From Actinoplanes missouriensis 431 (lineage in GTDB: Bacteria > Actinomycetota > Actinomycetes > Mycobacteriales > Micromonosporaceae), in the NCBI RefSeq assembly GCF_000284295.1, contig NC_017093.1, positions 6,882,001-6,946,000 on the forward strand: a DNA stretch of 64,000 nucleotides, given 5' to 3'. The notes beneath the pieces were generated by a model, which worked only from the letters and a program-made list of their open reading frames with translations, did no database searches and had not been told where the DNA came from. Each line of letters begins with the position of its first letter. Position 1 is the stretch's first letter. Position numbers and translations under genes: made by a program. Below, in pieces: positions 7,888 to 16,392 of the stretch.

Positions 7888-9564
7888 TCACCAGACCGGG
7901 ATGTACAGGACGACGGCCAGGACCAGCGCGAGCGTGCCGAGCAGCACCGGGTTGCGCCACCAGACCCGCTCGCCGGAGATGATCACGTCACTGGAGGTGG
8001 ACTGGCCGCCCAGCCCGTAGACCAGGCCGCGCAGCTCGTCGTCGGACTTGCTGGTGCCCCGCGTGACGACGGTGACCACCACCGCGACCACGACCGCGGT
8101 CAGGAACGCGGCGCCGGCGCCCCAGAAGCTCTCCTCCAGGTCGGAGTTGAAGTGGAAGACGTCGGTGAGGTGGCCGATGTACAGCGTCAGGGAGGCCAGG
8201 AAGCCGAGCAGCAGGGACCAGAAACCGGCCCACGGCGTCATCTTCTTCCAGAACATGCCGACGATGAACGTCGCGAACAGGGGCGCGTTGAAGAGGCTGA
8301 ACAGCGCCTGGATGTAGTTCATGATGTTGGAGAAGCCGGCCGCGATGAACGCGGTGCCGATGCCGACCAGCACACCGCCGATCGTGGCGATCCGGCCGAC
8401 CCGGATGTAGTGGGCGTCGTCCCGGTCCTTGCGGATGTAGGCGCGCCAGATGTCGTACGTGAAGACGGTGTTGAAACCGCTCACGTTGGCCGCCATGCCG
8501 GCCATGAAGGAGGCGATCAGACCCGTCACCGCGACACCGAGCACGCCGTTCGGCAGCAGGTCACGCATCAGCAGCGGGATGGCGTTGTTGTAGACCAGGT
8601 CGCCGTTCTCCGCGCCGAGGCCCTTGACCGTGACCAGGGCGATCAGGCCGGGGATGACGGTCACGGCCGGGATCAGCAGCTTCGGGAAGGCGCCGATGAT
8701 CGGCGTACGCCGGGCCGCGCTCATGTCCTTGGCGCTGAGCGCACGCTGCACCTCGGCGAAGTTCGTCGTCCAGTACCCGAAGGAGAGCACGAAACCGAGA
8801 CCGAAGATGATGCCGATCCAGTTCGCGCCGAGCGGGTTCCCGGTGCCGGCGGTGTCCGCGAAGGTGTGCAGGCCGGCTTCGCCGAGCGGACTCTCCCGGA
8901 CCTTCTCCATCAGGCCGTCGATGCCGCCGACCTTGACCAGGCCGACCACGGTGATCGGGATCAGACCGGCCAGGATGACGAAGAACTGCAGCACCTCGTT
9001 GTAGATCGCCGAGGAGAGACCGCCGAGCGTGATGTAGATCAGCACGATCGCCGCGCCGATCACGATCGACAGCCAGAGCGGCCAGCCCAGCAGGGCCTGC
9101 AGGATCAGAGCCAGGGCGTACAGGTTCACGCCGGCGATCAGCACCTGCGCGAGCGCGAAGCTCAGCGCGTTGAAGAGGTGGGTGGGCCGGTTGAAGCGCC
9201 GCCGCAGGAACTCGGGGACGCTGTGCACCTTGGAGCCGTAGTAGAACGGCATCATCACGATGCCGAGGAACACCATGGCCGGCACCGCGCCGACCCAGTA
9301 GTAGTGGAGCGTCATCAGGCCGTACTCGGCGCCGTTGGCGGCCATGCCGATGATTTCCAGGGCGCCCAGGTTGGCCGAGACGAAGGCCAGACCGGTCACC
9401 CAGGCAGGCATCGACCGCCCGGACAGGAAGAAGTCGGCACTGCTCTTGATCGCACGGCGGGCGGCGAATCCGATCCCTAGCACCGTGACGAAGTAAAGAG
9501 TGAGAATCAGGTAATCGACGATGCCCACATCCAGCCGAAGACCCTCTGCAGCCAGTGTTCGCAC
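7888..9564 (-). CDS. Sodium:solute symporter (SSS family, SglT-like)
   Basis: A 558-residue transporter with about 14 hydrophobic spans. The SSS pattern is clear: an N-terminal DYLILTLYFVTVLGIGF span, SSADFFLSGRSMPAWVTGLAFVSANLGALEIIG and the GGLSSAIYNEVLQFF region, matching galactose/glucose-type sodium symporters. The substrate is probably a sugar or related polyol but is not determined by sequence alone. The start is GTG at 9564, with GGAGG seven bases upstream. Downstream, 10 bp away, is the small two-helix membrane protein. The HAD phosphatase gene ends 60 bp upstream on the same strand, which might link sugar uptake and sugar-phosphate handling. Confidence 0.92.
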   Translation of the reverse strand: MRTLAAEGLRLDVGIVDYLILTLYFVTVLGIGFAARRAIKSSADFFLSGRSMPAWVTGLAFVSANLGALEIIGMAANGAEYGLMTLHYYWVGAVPAMVFLGIVMMPFYYGSKVHSVPEFLRRRFNRPTHLFNALSFALAQVLIAGVNLYALALILQALLGWPLWLSIVIGAAIVLIYITLGGLSSAIYNEVLQFFVILAGLIPITVVGLVKVGGIDGLMEKVRESPLGEAGLHTFADTAGTGNPLGANWIGIIFGLGFVLSFGYWTTNFAEVQRALSAKDMSAARRTPIIGAFPKLLIPAVTVIPGLIALVTVKGLGAENGDLVYNNAIPLLMRDLLPNGVLGVAVTGLIASFMAGMAANVSGFNTVFTYDIWRAYIRKDRDDAHYIRVGRIATIGGVLVGIGTAFIAAGFSNIMNYIQALFSLFNAPLFATFIVGMFWKKMTPWAGFWSLLLGFLASLTLYIGHLTDVFHFNSDLEESFWGAGAAFLTAVVVAVVVTVVTRGTSKSDDELRGLVYGLGGQSTSSDVIISGERVWWRNPVLLGTLALVLAVVLYIPVW

Positions 9565-9624
9565 GGGCCCACCTCCATTGGTCGGCCCGTGCTATGCCCA
9601 GATCGAAGATTTTTCACACGAAAC

Positions 9625-10278
9625 TCACAGCGTGGCGATCATCTCCGGTGTGACCTCGGTGATGGTGCCGACCACCCGGCTCGCCCCGGCGAGGGCGTCG
9701 GCCGCCGGCGGGTAGACGCCGTGCGGCACCGCGATCACCGTGAGACCGGCCGCGGCGGCCGACCGCAGACCGTTGCTGGAGTCCTCGATCGCCGCGCAGT
9801 CCGCCGGGGTGAGGCCCATCTTCGCGACAGCGGTCAGGTAGACATCCGGCGCCGGCTTGCCGCGCGGCACCTCCTCGGTGGAGAGCGTCACCTCGAACGC
9901 GCCGGTCAGCCCGGCGGTCTGGAGCACCTGGTCGATCAGGATCCGCGCGGACGAGCTGGCCAGCGCCAGCCGGTAACCCTGCCGCAGGGAGCGGACAACC
10001 TCGACCGAGCCGGGGATCAGCGGCAGCGCCTCGCGGTACCGCTCCGCCATCCGCCCGAGCACGTCCGCCGCCACCTGCTCGGCGGTGCGCGGCACGCCCA
10101 CCTCGTCGGCCAGGTGCGCCGACCACTCGCCGGTGCTCATGCCCATCATCCGGTCCTGGCTGTCCGGCAGGAACTCACGCCCGAACTCGGCCACATAGCC
10201 GCGCCGGACCTCCTCCCAGACCTCCTCGGTATCGATGATCACGCCATCCAGATCGAACACCACAGCTTTGACACTCAC
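9625..10278 (-). CDS. HAD-superfamily phosphatase / beta-phosphoglucomutase-like protein
   Basis: The motifs are DLDGVIIDTE (nucleophile and acid Asp), LASSSARI for motif II, RGKPAPDVYLTA with the motif III Lys, and EDSSNGLRSAAAAG for motif IV. The helical cap between motifs I and II is of the beta-phosphoglucomutase/GPP type. It likely dephosphorylates or isomerises a small sugar phosphate; members of this subfamily cannot be separated by eye. The frame extends to 10329, but GTG at 10278 with a GTAGGG sequence eight bases upstream gives the normal N terminus (217 residues). Confidence 0.85.
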   Translation of the reverse strand: MSVKAVVFDLDGVIIDTEEVWEEVRRGYVAEFGREFLPDSQDRMMGMSTGEWSAHLADEVGVPRTAEQVAADVLGRMAERYREALPLIPGSVEVVRSLRQGYRLALASSSARILIDQVLQTAGLTGAFEVTLSTEEVPRGKPAPDVYLTAVAKMGLTPADCAAIEDSSNGLRSAAAAGLTVIAVPHGVYPPAADALAGASRVVGTITEVTPEMIATL

Positions 10279-10454
10279 ATCGAAAACCCTACCCCATGTG
10301 TACGGTGGGTAACCGCGCCACAACCGCACAGGGGGTAGGGGGTCCTGTTCCGGCCGCTGAGATGATCACTATCAACCGTTAGGCCCGGTTGCTGCGGGGT
10401 TGCAGGCAGGTAGCTTCGGCACTGCACCGCAGCCGAGCCGGGAGCCGTCGCACC

Positions 10455-11669
10455 ATGCCAGTTTCACCGCGTGACCGCGCCACCGCGGGTAACCGTCCGG
10501 CGTCACCCTCCGTAAGCGTGGTGATCCCGGCCGGCGACCCGGCGAACCTGCCCGTGCTGCTGCGCGCGCTGCCACCGGCCGACGAGGTGATCGTCGTGGT
10601 CGGTCGCGGCGAGGACACCACCCGCGCGCTCCCCCGCTCGCCCCGGATGATCCGGCAGACCCGGTCCGGCGTCGGCAACGCCGTGGCCTGCGGGGTGGAC
10701 GCCAGCACCGGCGACATCGTCGTGACGCTCCCCGGCGACGGCTCCTGCGACCCGGCCGAGATGCCCCGCCTGCTGGCCGCACTGCGCGAGGGCGCCGACG
10801 TGGTGCACGGCTCCCGTTACCTGTCCGGCCGTCCCGGCGTGCTCGACCGGGTGCTGCTCTGGTTCCTGCGGGTGCTCTTCGGCTGCCGGCCCAGCGACCC
10901 CGGTCACGGATATCGTGCCTTCTGGCGGGACAGCGCCACCCGGCTCGGCCTGCCGGTGATCACCGGCTTCGACCCGGTCCGCGGCGACGGGCCGGAGATC
11001 GAGGCGCTGCTCGCCGTCCGGATCGCCACGTCCGGCCTGCACGGCGCCGAGGTGCCGACCACCGTTCATCCGCGGGTGGCCGGAACGCCGCTGCTCACCG
11101 CCGCGCGAGCCCTGGTGGCCGAGTACGCGGCCCGCCGCCGGGCCGCCCGCGCCGGCGCACCGGAGAGCATCGTGGTGCTGACCGGCCGAGCCCCGCTGAA
11201 CCCGCCCCACCACTCAGCCGACGCTCGCGGCGGGGTCTCCCACACGGCCGGGGTTTCCCACACGGCCGGGGCTTCCCGCGCGGCCGGGGCCTCCCGCGCG
11301 GCCGGGGCCTCCCGCGCGGCCGGGGCCTCCCGCGCGGCCGGGGCTTCCGGTCCGGCCTGGCCGGCGCCGAATCAGCGCCGGACCACCGCGTCGGCTGACC
11401 TTCCCAACAGCGGCCTGCTCCCCGGCGACCGAGGTTTCACCGACCGCCGCCCCGCCGAACGGACCCGCGCCACCGGAAACGCCGACCTCCGGTTCGCGGG
11501 GCGAGGCCGGGGCAAGCCGAAACTCGACCCGGCGGAGAACCTCACCCGCCGCCGCTGGCGCGACCAGAGCGCCCGCGACACCGGTTCCGCCCGCCCCAAC
11601 CTCCGCGTGATCAACGGCGAGGGAACCGGCCCGTCCCCCCGCCGCAACGACCACCTGCGCTCGGTCTAG
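10455..11669 (+). CDS. GT2-like glycosyltransferase with repeat-rich basic tail
   Basis: Residues about 15-230 form a family 2 glycosyltransferase-like domain: PSVSVVIPAGDPANL, an acidic GDIVVTLPGDGSCDPAEM (the equivalent of the DxD region), DVVHGSRYLSGRPG and DPGHGYRAFWRD, as in dolichol-phosphate-mannose-synthase-like enzymes, but with no membrane segments. From about residue 260 the protein becomes low-complexity: six copies of a 6-residue repeat and then a basic tail rich in Arg, Asn and Pro. The ATG at 10455 with GGGAG upstream is preferred to 10389. The stop TAG overlaps the stop of the convergent fgd gene at CTAG 11666-11669. Confidence 0.78.
   Translation: MPVSPRDRATAGNRPASPSVSVVIPAGDPANLPVLLRALPPADEVIVVVGRGEDTTRALPRSPRMIRQTRSGVGNAVACGVDASTGDIVVTLPGDGSCDPAEMPRLLAALREGADVVHGSRYLSGRPGVLDRVLLWFLRVLFGCRPSDPGHGYRAFWRDSATRLGLPVITGFDPVRGDGPEIEALLAVRIATSGLHGAEVPTTVHPRVAGTPLLTAARALVAEYAARRRAARAGAPESIVVLTGRAPLNPPHHSADARGGVSHTAGVSHTAGASRAAGASRAAGASRAAGASRAAGASGPAWPAPNQRRTTASADLPNSGLLPGDRGFTDRRPAERTRATGNADLRFAGRGRGKPKLDPAENLTRRRWRDQSARDTGSARPNLRVINGEGTGPSPRRNDHLRSV
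11235..11342 (+). repeat. 18-bp in-frame tandem repeat, six copies
   Basis: Six 18-base units encode two copies of VSHTAG and four of ASRAAG in the tail of the glycosyltransferase gene. The unit is a multiple of three, so copy-number change would not break the frame. Confidence 0.92.
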
Positions 11670-12688
11670 CTCACCGGGGGCGCCGAAGGCTGGGCGCGGG
11701 AGCGGAGGTGCGGGAGGATCTCCGTGGAGTAGAGGCGCAGGAAGCGCTCCTGGTCCGGCCCCGGGGCGTGGAAGACCAGGTGCTTGAAGCCCATGTCGAG
11801 GTACTCGGCGACCTTCGCGGCGTGCTCGGCCGGGTCGGAGGAGACGATCCAGCGGGAGACGGTCCGGTCCACCGGGAGGGCGTCGGCGAGACGCTGCATC
11901 TCGATCGGGTCCTCGACGCCGGTCTTCTCCTCCGGGGAGAGGGCGAGCGCACCCCAGTAATGGGTGTCGTTGCGGGCCCGCTCGATGTCGTCGTCGAAGG
12001 AGACCTTCACCTCGATCATCAGGTCCAGGTCGTCGATGGCGCGCCCGGCCTTCTCGGCGCCCTCCTTGACCGCGGGCAGCAGCGTGTCGGTGTAGAGACC
12101 GTGCCCCTTGCCGCTGGTCGTGATGAAGCCGTCGGCGATCCGGCCGGCGAGCCGGGTCGCGGCCGGGCCGGACGCGCCGATGTAGATCGGGACGGGCGTC
12201 TCCGGCTTGTCGTAGATCGTGGCGTTCTCGGTCTTGTAGAACTGGCCTTCGTACGTGACCCGGTCCTCGGCCCACAGCTTCTGGATCAGCAGGACCGCCT
12301 CCTTGAGCCGGGCGAACCGCTCCTTGCCGTCCGGCCACGCGGTGCCGAGCAGCACCTCGTTGAGCGACTCGCCGGAGCCGACGCCGAGGATGGCGCGGCC
12401 CGGCGCGAGGCAGCCCAGCGTCGCGAACGCCTGCGCGACCACGGCCGGGTGGTAACGGAACGTCGGCGTCAGCACGCTGGTGCCGATCAGAACCTTCTGG
12501 GTACGGGCGGCGAGCGCCCCCAGCCATGGGAGGGCCGCCGGAGCGTGCCCGCCGTCGTGCCGCCACGGCTGCAGGTGATCACTGACGAAGACCGAGTCGA
12601 AACCCGACTCCTCCGCGAGAATGCCGTACTTGAGCAGCTCAGCCGGTGCGAACTGCTCGGCCGACGCCTTGTACCCGAACCGAATCAT
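11666..12688 (-). CDS. fgd: F420-dependent glucose-6-phosphate dehydrogenase
   Basis: A 340-residue luciferase-like (LLM) flavin/F420 enzyme matching FGD: VSDHLQPWRHDGGHAP carries Asp37, His38 and Trp42, equivalent to the F420-binding Asp and the active-site His and Trp of mycobacterial FGD1. GVGSGESLNE carries the conserved Glu near 107, and TSGKGHGLY and FHAPGPDQERFL are also family motifs. It reduces F420 with glucose-6-phosphate, feeding the F420-dependent reductases such as the LLM oxidoreductase at 16873 and the decayed PPOX gene. The start lies 9 bp after the sigma-glycosidase gene on the same strand and has little ribosome site of its own, so translation may be coupled. Confidence 0.9.
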   Translation of the reverse strand: MIRFGYKASAEQFAPAELLKYGILAEESGFDSVFVSDHLQPWRHDGGHAPAALPWLGALAARTQKVLIGTSVLTPTFRYHPAVVAQAFATLGCLAPGRAILGVGSGESLNEVLLGTAWPDGKERFARLKEAVLLIQKLWAEDRVTYEGQFYKTENATIYDKPETPVPIYIGASGPAATRLAGRIADGFITTSGKGHGLYTDTLLPAVKEGAEKAGRAIDDLDLMIEVKVSFDDDIERARNDTHYWGALALSPEEKTGVEDPIEMQRLADALPVDRTVSRWIVSSDPAEHAAKVAEYLDMGFKHLVFHAPGPDQERFLRLYSTEILPHLRSRAQPSAPPVS

Positions 12689-12697
12689 GAAACGAGA

Positions 12698-14548
12698 CTA
12701 TCCCGCGGCACGGTACGCCTTGCCCGCCTCGGTGGGGGTCTTCCCATCTTTGTAAAGCCCGAAGTCGGCGCTGTCGCCGACGGCGGGCAGGCCGAACCAG
12801 GCGTACCGGGCGACGAACCTGCGTTTCTCCAGGCCGGCCGTGGCGCCCTTGATGAAGGCGACCTTCTGGGCGTCACTGGGATAGCGCGGGGACCCACCGA
12901 AGTCGATCAGCCCGAACTCGGTGATCCAGATCGGTTTGCCGTAGCGCTGGTGCACCGCGTCGACGTACCCCAGGAACTGGTTCACCGCGGCCTTGCTGAA
13001 GTCGGAGCCGTACCAGTGCAGGGCGATCGCGTCGACCCGCAGGCCCCGCTCGGACGCGCCGGTCATGAAGCGGTCCAGCCAGCCGCCGGCGGTGTCCCCA
13101 CCGAACGCGACGGCGGGGCTGACCAGCTTCATCCCGGTCGCCTCCAGTTTCGGCCAGGCGTCCAGGGCGGCCTCGACGGTCATGTTCGACTGCTCGGCCA
13201 GGTCCGGCTCGTTGAAACCGAGCAGCCAGTCGTCGCCCTCGGCCGCAGCCTGCTTCAGGGTGGCGGTGGTGACATTCGCGGCGCCCCAGATCATCGGTAC
13301 GAACGCGACGCCGGCCGGGCCGGGCACGTCGTCGTCGCTGGGTCCCCAGTCGTAGTACCAGGAGGCGCCGACGTCCTTCAGGGCCGCTTTCGACCCGGTG
13401 AACGTCCAGACGGCGGCGCCCTTCTTCACGGAGGTCCCGGTGGTGACGGGCGGCGCGGTGGACGGCTTGCGGGAGGGTTGCGGTGAGGGCGGCCGGGACG
13501 GTGAGCGGGACGGCGCGACCGACGGCGCGAGCGACGGCGGCGCCGAGACGGACGGTGCCGGCGACGGGGAGGCGGGCAGGGCCACGGGCTCGGCCACGGC
13601 GACCCGTGCGGCAGGTGGCGGCGACTCCCGGTCGGCGACGACGAGCGCGGCACCCCCGGCGACCGCCGTCGCGGCGAGCATCCCGGCGAGCGCCTTCTGC
13701 GCCAGCGAGCCGCCCGCCTTCGCCGGAAGACTCACCGTGACGGTGGGGGATGCGGTGGGGGCAGCTGCGGGCGTACCGGAAAGGGTGGTGAAGTAAGCCG
13801 GCGGCAGAGGCACCAGGGCCATGCCCGCCAGGAGCCGCTCGGCGGCGATCAGATCGTGCCAGGCGGAGGCGCAGACGCCGCACTCGCGGGTGTGCCGGGC
13901 GATCCGTTTGCGCCAGAGCGGGCCGGGCCGGCCGTCCCACGAGATGAGCAGGGCGTCCAGATCCGCGCAGCGGGGTGCGCGGTGCAGCGCCCGGACCACC
14001 GCCCGGGCCGTCTCCAGCTGCAGCTTCATCCGCTGGATGCGCACCGCGGCGTGCTGACGGCCGACGCCCGTCGCGTCCACGATCTCGTCCCGGGTGAGCT
14101 CGCCGGACGCCTCGAGCCACCAGAGCGAGAGCAGCTCCCGGTTCTCCTCGTCCAGCCAGCGGGTCGCCTCGGCGGTCTCCCGGCGCTGACCGGAGAGCTC
14201 CAGGCGGGTGATCGCCAGATCGGTGAAATCGGCGCCCGGATCGCGCAGGTCGGCGTCGAGGAGCTCGTCCGGCGCGCTGTGCCGGCTGCGGAACCGCTCG
14301 CGCACCTGGCGGACCGTGATGGCCACCAGCCACGAGCGGAAGGACTCGGGTTCGCGCAGCTCGCCGAGGTTGCGCAGGACCCGGATCATGACTTCCTGGA
14401 CCACGTCGTCGACGTCCGCGTGACCCTCCAGCGCGCGGCCCACGATGGTGTAGACCAGCGGCAGGTATCCGGCGACCAGGCGGTCCACGGCGGCCGGGTC
14501 CCCGGCGCGGGCGGCGATCACCGTCGCGAGGTCGGGTTGTCGAGCCAT
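12698..14548 (-). CDS. ECF sigma factor fused to zinc anti-sigma motif, membrane span and GH128 glycosidase domain
   Basis: One 616-residue chain. Residues 24-90 are sigma region 2 (DVDDVVQEVMIRVLRNLGEL, then ESFRSWLVAITVRQV) and 130-185 are region 4 with a helix-turn-helix (LTRDEIVDATGVGRQHAAVR). Residues 219-226 have Hx3Cx2C (HTRECGVC), the zinc anti-sigma signature. Residues 283-305 form one membrane span, followed by a Ser/Pro-rich linker to about 372. Residues 376-616 match GH128 (Asl1-type beta-glucanase) with GFNEPDL (Glu447) and WITEFGLIDF (Glu544) as the likely acid/base and nucleophile. This suggests a membrane-held sigma factor whose outside domain binds or cuts glucan. ATG 14548 (AAGGCGG upstream) is preferred over 14581. 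Confidence 0.9.
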   Translation of the reverse strand: MARQPDLATVIAARAGDPAAVDRLVAGYLPLVYTIVGRALEGHADVDDVVQEVMIRVLRNLGELREPESFRSWLVAITVRQVRERFRSRHSAPDELLDADLRDPGADFTDLAITRLELSGQRRETAEATRWLDEENRELLSLWWLEASGELTRDEIVDATGVGRQHAAVRIQRMKLQLETARAVVRALHRAPRCADLDALLISWDGRPGPLWRKRIARHTRECGVCASAWHDLIAAERLLAGMALVPLPPAYFTTLSGTPAAAPTASPTVTVSLPAKAGGSLAQKALAGMLAATAVAGGAALVVADRESPPPAARVAVAEPVALPASPSPAPSVSAPPSLAPSVAPSRSPSRPPSPQPSRKPSTAPPVTTGTSVKKGAAVWTFTGSKAALKDVGASWYYDWGPSDDDVPGPAGVAFVPMIWGAANVTTATLKQAAAEGDDWLLGFNEPDLAEQSNMTVEAALDAWPKLEATGMKLVSPAVAFGGDTAGGWLDRFMTGASERGLRVDAIALHWYGSDFSKAAVNQFLGYVDAVHQRYGKPIWITEFGLIDFGGSPRYPSDAQKVAFIKGATAGLEKRRFVARYAWFGLPAVGDSADFGLYKDGKTPTEAGKAYRAAG

Positions 14549-14680
14549 GAAACCGCCTTTCCTGGGCATGCACGCGTCCACCGGATAGGGAGACGTGCGC
14601 GCAGGCCATGGATAACACGAATCGGGGAGCGGCTTGCGGGCCCGTGGTTAGCGGACGGCCCGACCGGGCACAGAAAGCGC

Positions 14681-15079
14681 ATGCGTATGTCGGTCCGGCT
14701 CAATCTGCCGCGCGAGGTGGACAGCGTCCCCGCCGTGCGCCGACTGTTGCGATGCGCGCTGACGATCCTGCGAGTGGATCGTCAGGCCGGCACGGATCTG
14801 GAGATCGCGCTCACCGAGGCGTGCGCCAACGTGGTGAAGCACGCCACCGGCGCGGAGAACTTCGAGGTACGCCTCGACGTCGGTCAGGACCGCTGCTCGA
14901 TCGACGTGGTCGACGAGGGTTCCGGCTTCGACGCCGCCGCGATGAGCGCCGAGACCCCCACCTCCGACAGCGAGCGGGGGCGTGGCCTCTTCCTGATCCG
15001 GGCACTCGGCGAGAACGTGCGGATGCAGTCGAGCGCTCGTACCGGAAGTCTCATCCACTTCGAGAAATCCTTCGCCTGA
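14681..15079 (+). CDS. Anti-sigma-factor-type ATP-binding kinase (RsbW/SpoIIAB-like HATPase)
   Basis: A 132-residue stand-alone GHKL ATPase. The N-box is EIALTEACANVVKHA, the G1 box VDEGSGFD and the G2 region RGRGLFLIRAL. Stand-alone proteins of this form bind sigma factors or phosphorylate STAS anti-anti-sigma proteins. It is divergent from the sigma-glycosidase fusion gene (132 bp between starts) and is followed by a PP2C-type phosphatase gene, forming a partial partner-switching module; no STAS protein is in the window. ATG 14681 or 14687 may be used. Confidence 0.85.
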   Translation: MRMSVRLNLPREVDSVPAVRRLLRCALTILRVDRQAGTDLEIALTEACANVVKHATGAENFEVRLDVGQDRCSIDVVDEGSGFDAAAMSAETPTSDSERGRGLFLIRALGENVRMQSSARTGSLIHFEKSFA

Positions 15080-15091
15080 CCCTTCTACCCG

Positions 15092-15122
15092 ACGCCGGAC
15101 GGGCCAGTGGCCTGTCCGGCGT
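15092..15122 (+). terminator. Hairpin terminator after the anti-sigma-type kinase
   Basis: A 14-bp stem with one G-U pair (15092-15105 against 15109-15122), a 3-nt loop and AAAATTT immediately after. It separates the kinase gene from the phosphatase gene, so the latter probably has its own promoter in the AT-rich stretch 15123-15165. Confidence 0.65.
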
Positions 15123-15175
15123 AAAATTTGCTTGCCGTATAACAAATACCTGTCCGTCTTTGACTGGGGAGGAGT

Positions 15176-16318
15176 GTGGAGGTGTCCGACCAACCGGTCG
15201 CACTCGGCGTCTCGCTGCGTGCGGCGTCACCCGACCGTCTTCCCGAAGTGGCCGCCGACCATCTGCGCAACCGCTTCGGGGCCGAGCCGGTCGAGGTGTT
15301 CCTCGCCGACCTGACCCAGTCCTCGCTCTGCCCGCTGATCAACGGGACGAACCCGGACCCCGCCGCGCTGCGCTGCCTCGGCAGCCAGCGGACCGCCACC
15401 TCGACCACCGCGAACGGCGCGAGCCGGGTGCACCTGCCGCTGACCTGCTGGGGTGAGCGGATCGGGGTGCTGCGGCTAGACCTGCCGTCCCCACCGGAGC
15501 CGGAGGTCGCCGAGCAGCTGGCCGCGGCCGCCGACGAGCTGGCCACCGCGCTGCGGGCCGCCGACACGAGCACCGATCGGTACCGCCGGGCACAGCGCCG
15601 GGCGCGGCTCACCATGGCCGCCGAACTGCAGTGGGAGCTGCTGCCCGGGCGGTCACTGGGTGACGAGCGGTTCCTCGTGGCGGGACAGCTCGATCCGGCG
15701 TACGACGTTCGCGGCGACCACTTCGACTGGGCGCTGGACGGCGAGCGGCTGACGCTCACCGTGCTGAACGGATTCGGTGACGGCATGGAGGCCTCCCTGC
15801 TCACCACCGTCGCCGTCAACGCGATGCGCAACGCCCGGCGCTGCGGCGCCGACATCGTCGAGCAGGCCGAGCTGGCCTCCGACGCGGTGCACGCCCGCCG
15901 GGCCGGCGCCGCGCACGTCGCCACCCTGCTGCTCGAGGTGGACCTGGTCAGCGGGCAGGTCGCGGCGGTCGACGCCGGGTCGCCACGCTGCCTGATCGCC
16001 CGGGACGGCGAGATCGAGGCGGTGGAGCTGGAGCAGCAGCTGCCGTTCGGCATGTTTCCCGAGGCGCACTACGAGATCCAGCGGTTCCGGCTCGAACCCG
16101 GCGACCGGATGCTCGTGGTCAGTGACGGCGTGCACGCCGCGGTGCCCGGCGGCCGTTCACCGTTCGGCGAGTCCGCCCTGGTCACAGCGATTCGACGGAC
16201 ACGGTTGCAGCCGGCTACCGAGGCAGTGGGTACCGTGATGAGAAGTCTGCACGACTACCACGCCGGCGCCGAGCCCGAGGACGATGCCGTGACAGTGTGT
16301 CTCGACTGGCGGCGCTGA
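15176..16318 (+). CDS. PP2C/SpoIIE-type phosphatase, catalytic site degenerate
   Basis: A 380-residue protein: residues about 10-125 form a sensory-like region and 140-380 a SpoIIE/RsbU-type PP2C domain. The domain aligns by eye with actinobacterial members (QLDPAYDVRGDHFDWALDGERL, TVAVNAMRNARR, VDAGSPRCLI, MLVVSDGVHAAV, EDDAVTVCL). Asp181 and the late Asp residues are present. The usual FDAMGHG metal motif reads LNGFGDG, with Asn198 where Asp is expected, and VGGD reads VRGD. Activity may be lost or altered. GTG 15176 or GTG 15182 can serve as start; GGGGAGGAG is upstream of both. Confidence 0.82.
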   Translation: MEVSDQPVALGVSLRAASPDRLPEVAADHLRNRFGAEPVEVFLADLTQSSLCPLINGTNPDPAALRCLGSQRTATSTTANGASRVHLPLTCWGERIGVLRLDLPSPPEPEVAEQLAAAADELATALRAADTSTDRYRRAQRRARLTMAAELQWELLPGRSLGDERFLVAGQLDPAYDVRGDHFDWALDGERLTLTVLNGFGDGMEASLLTTVAVNAMRNARRCGADIVEQAELASDAVHARRAGAAHVATLLLEVDLVSGQVAAVDAGSPRCLIARDGEIEAVELEQQLPFGMFPEAHYEIQRFRLEPGDRMLVVSDGVHAAVPGGRSPFGESALVTAIRRTRLQPATEAVGTVMRSLHDYHAGAEPEDDAVTVCLDWRR

Positions 16319-16392
16319 CACCGATTCGACAGGCGGTCCGTCGGGTAGAACTGCAGACTCACGGGTCCGCGACTTCGACAACGGGGATCGGC

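Noticed and set aside
7849..9480. 543-residue plus-strand frame
   Set aside because: It is opposite the sodium symporter; its His/Asp/Gln/Gly-rich sequence is a typical shadow of membrane-protein codons.
15131..15145. TATAAC as a promoter -10 element before the phosphatase gene
   Set aside because: No reasonable -35 sequence at 16-19 bp and the start is 30 bases away with a ribosome site; not listed as a promoter.
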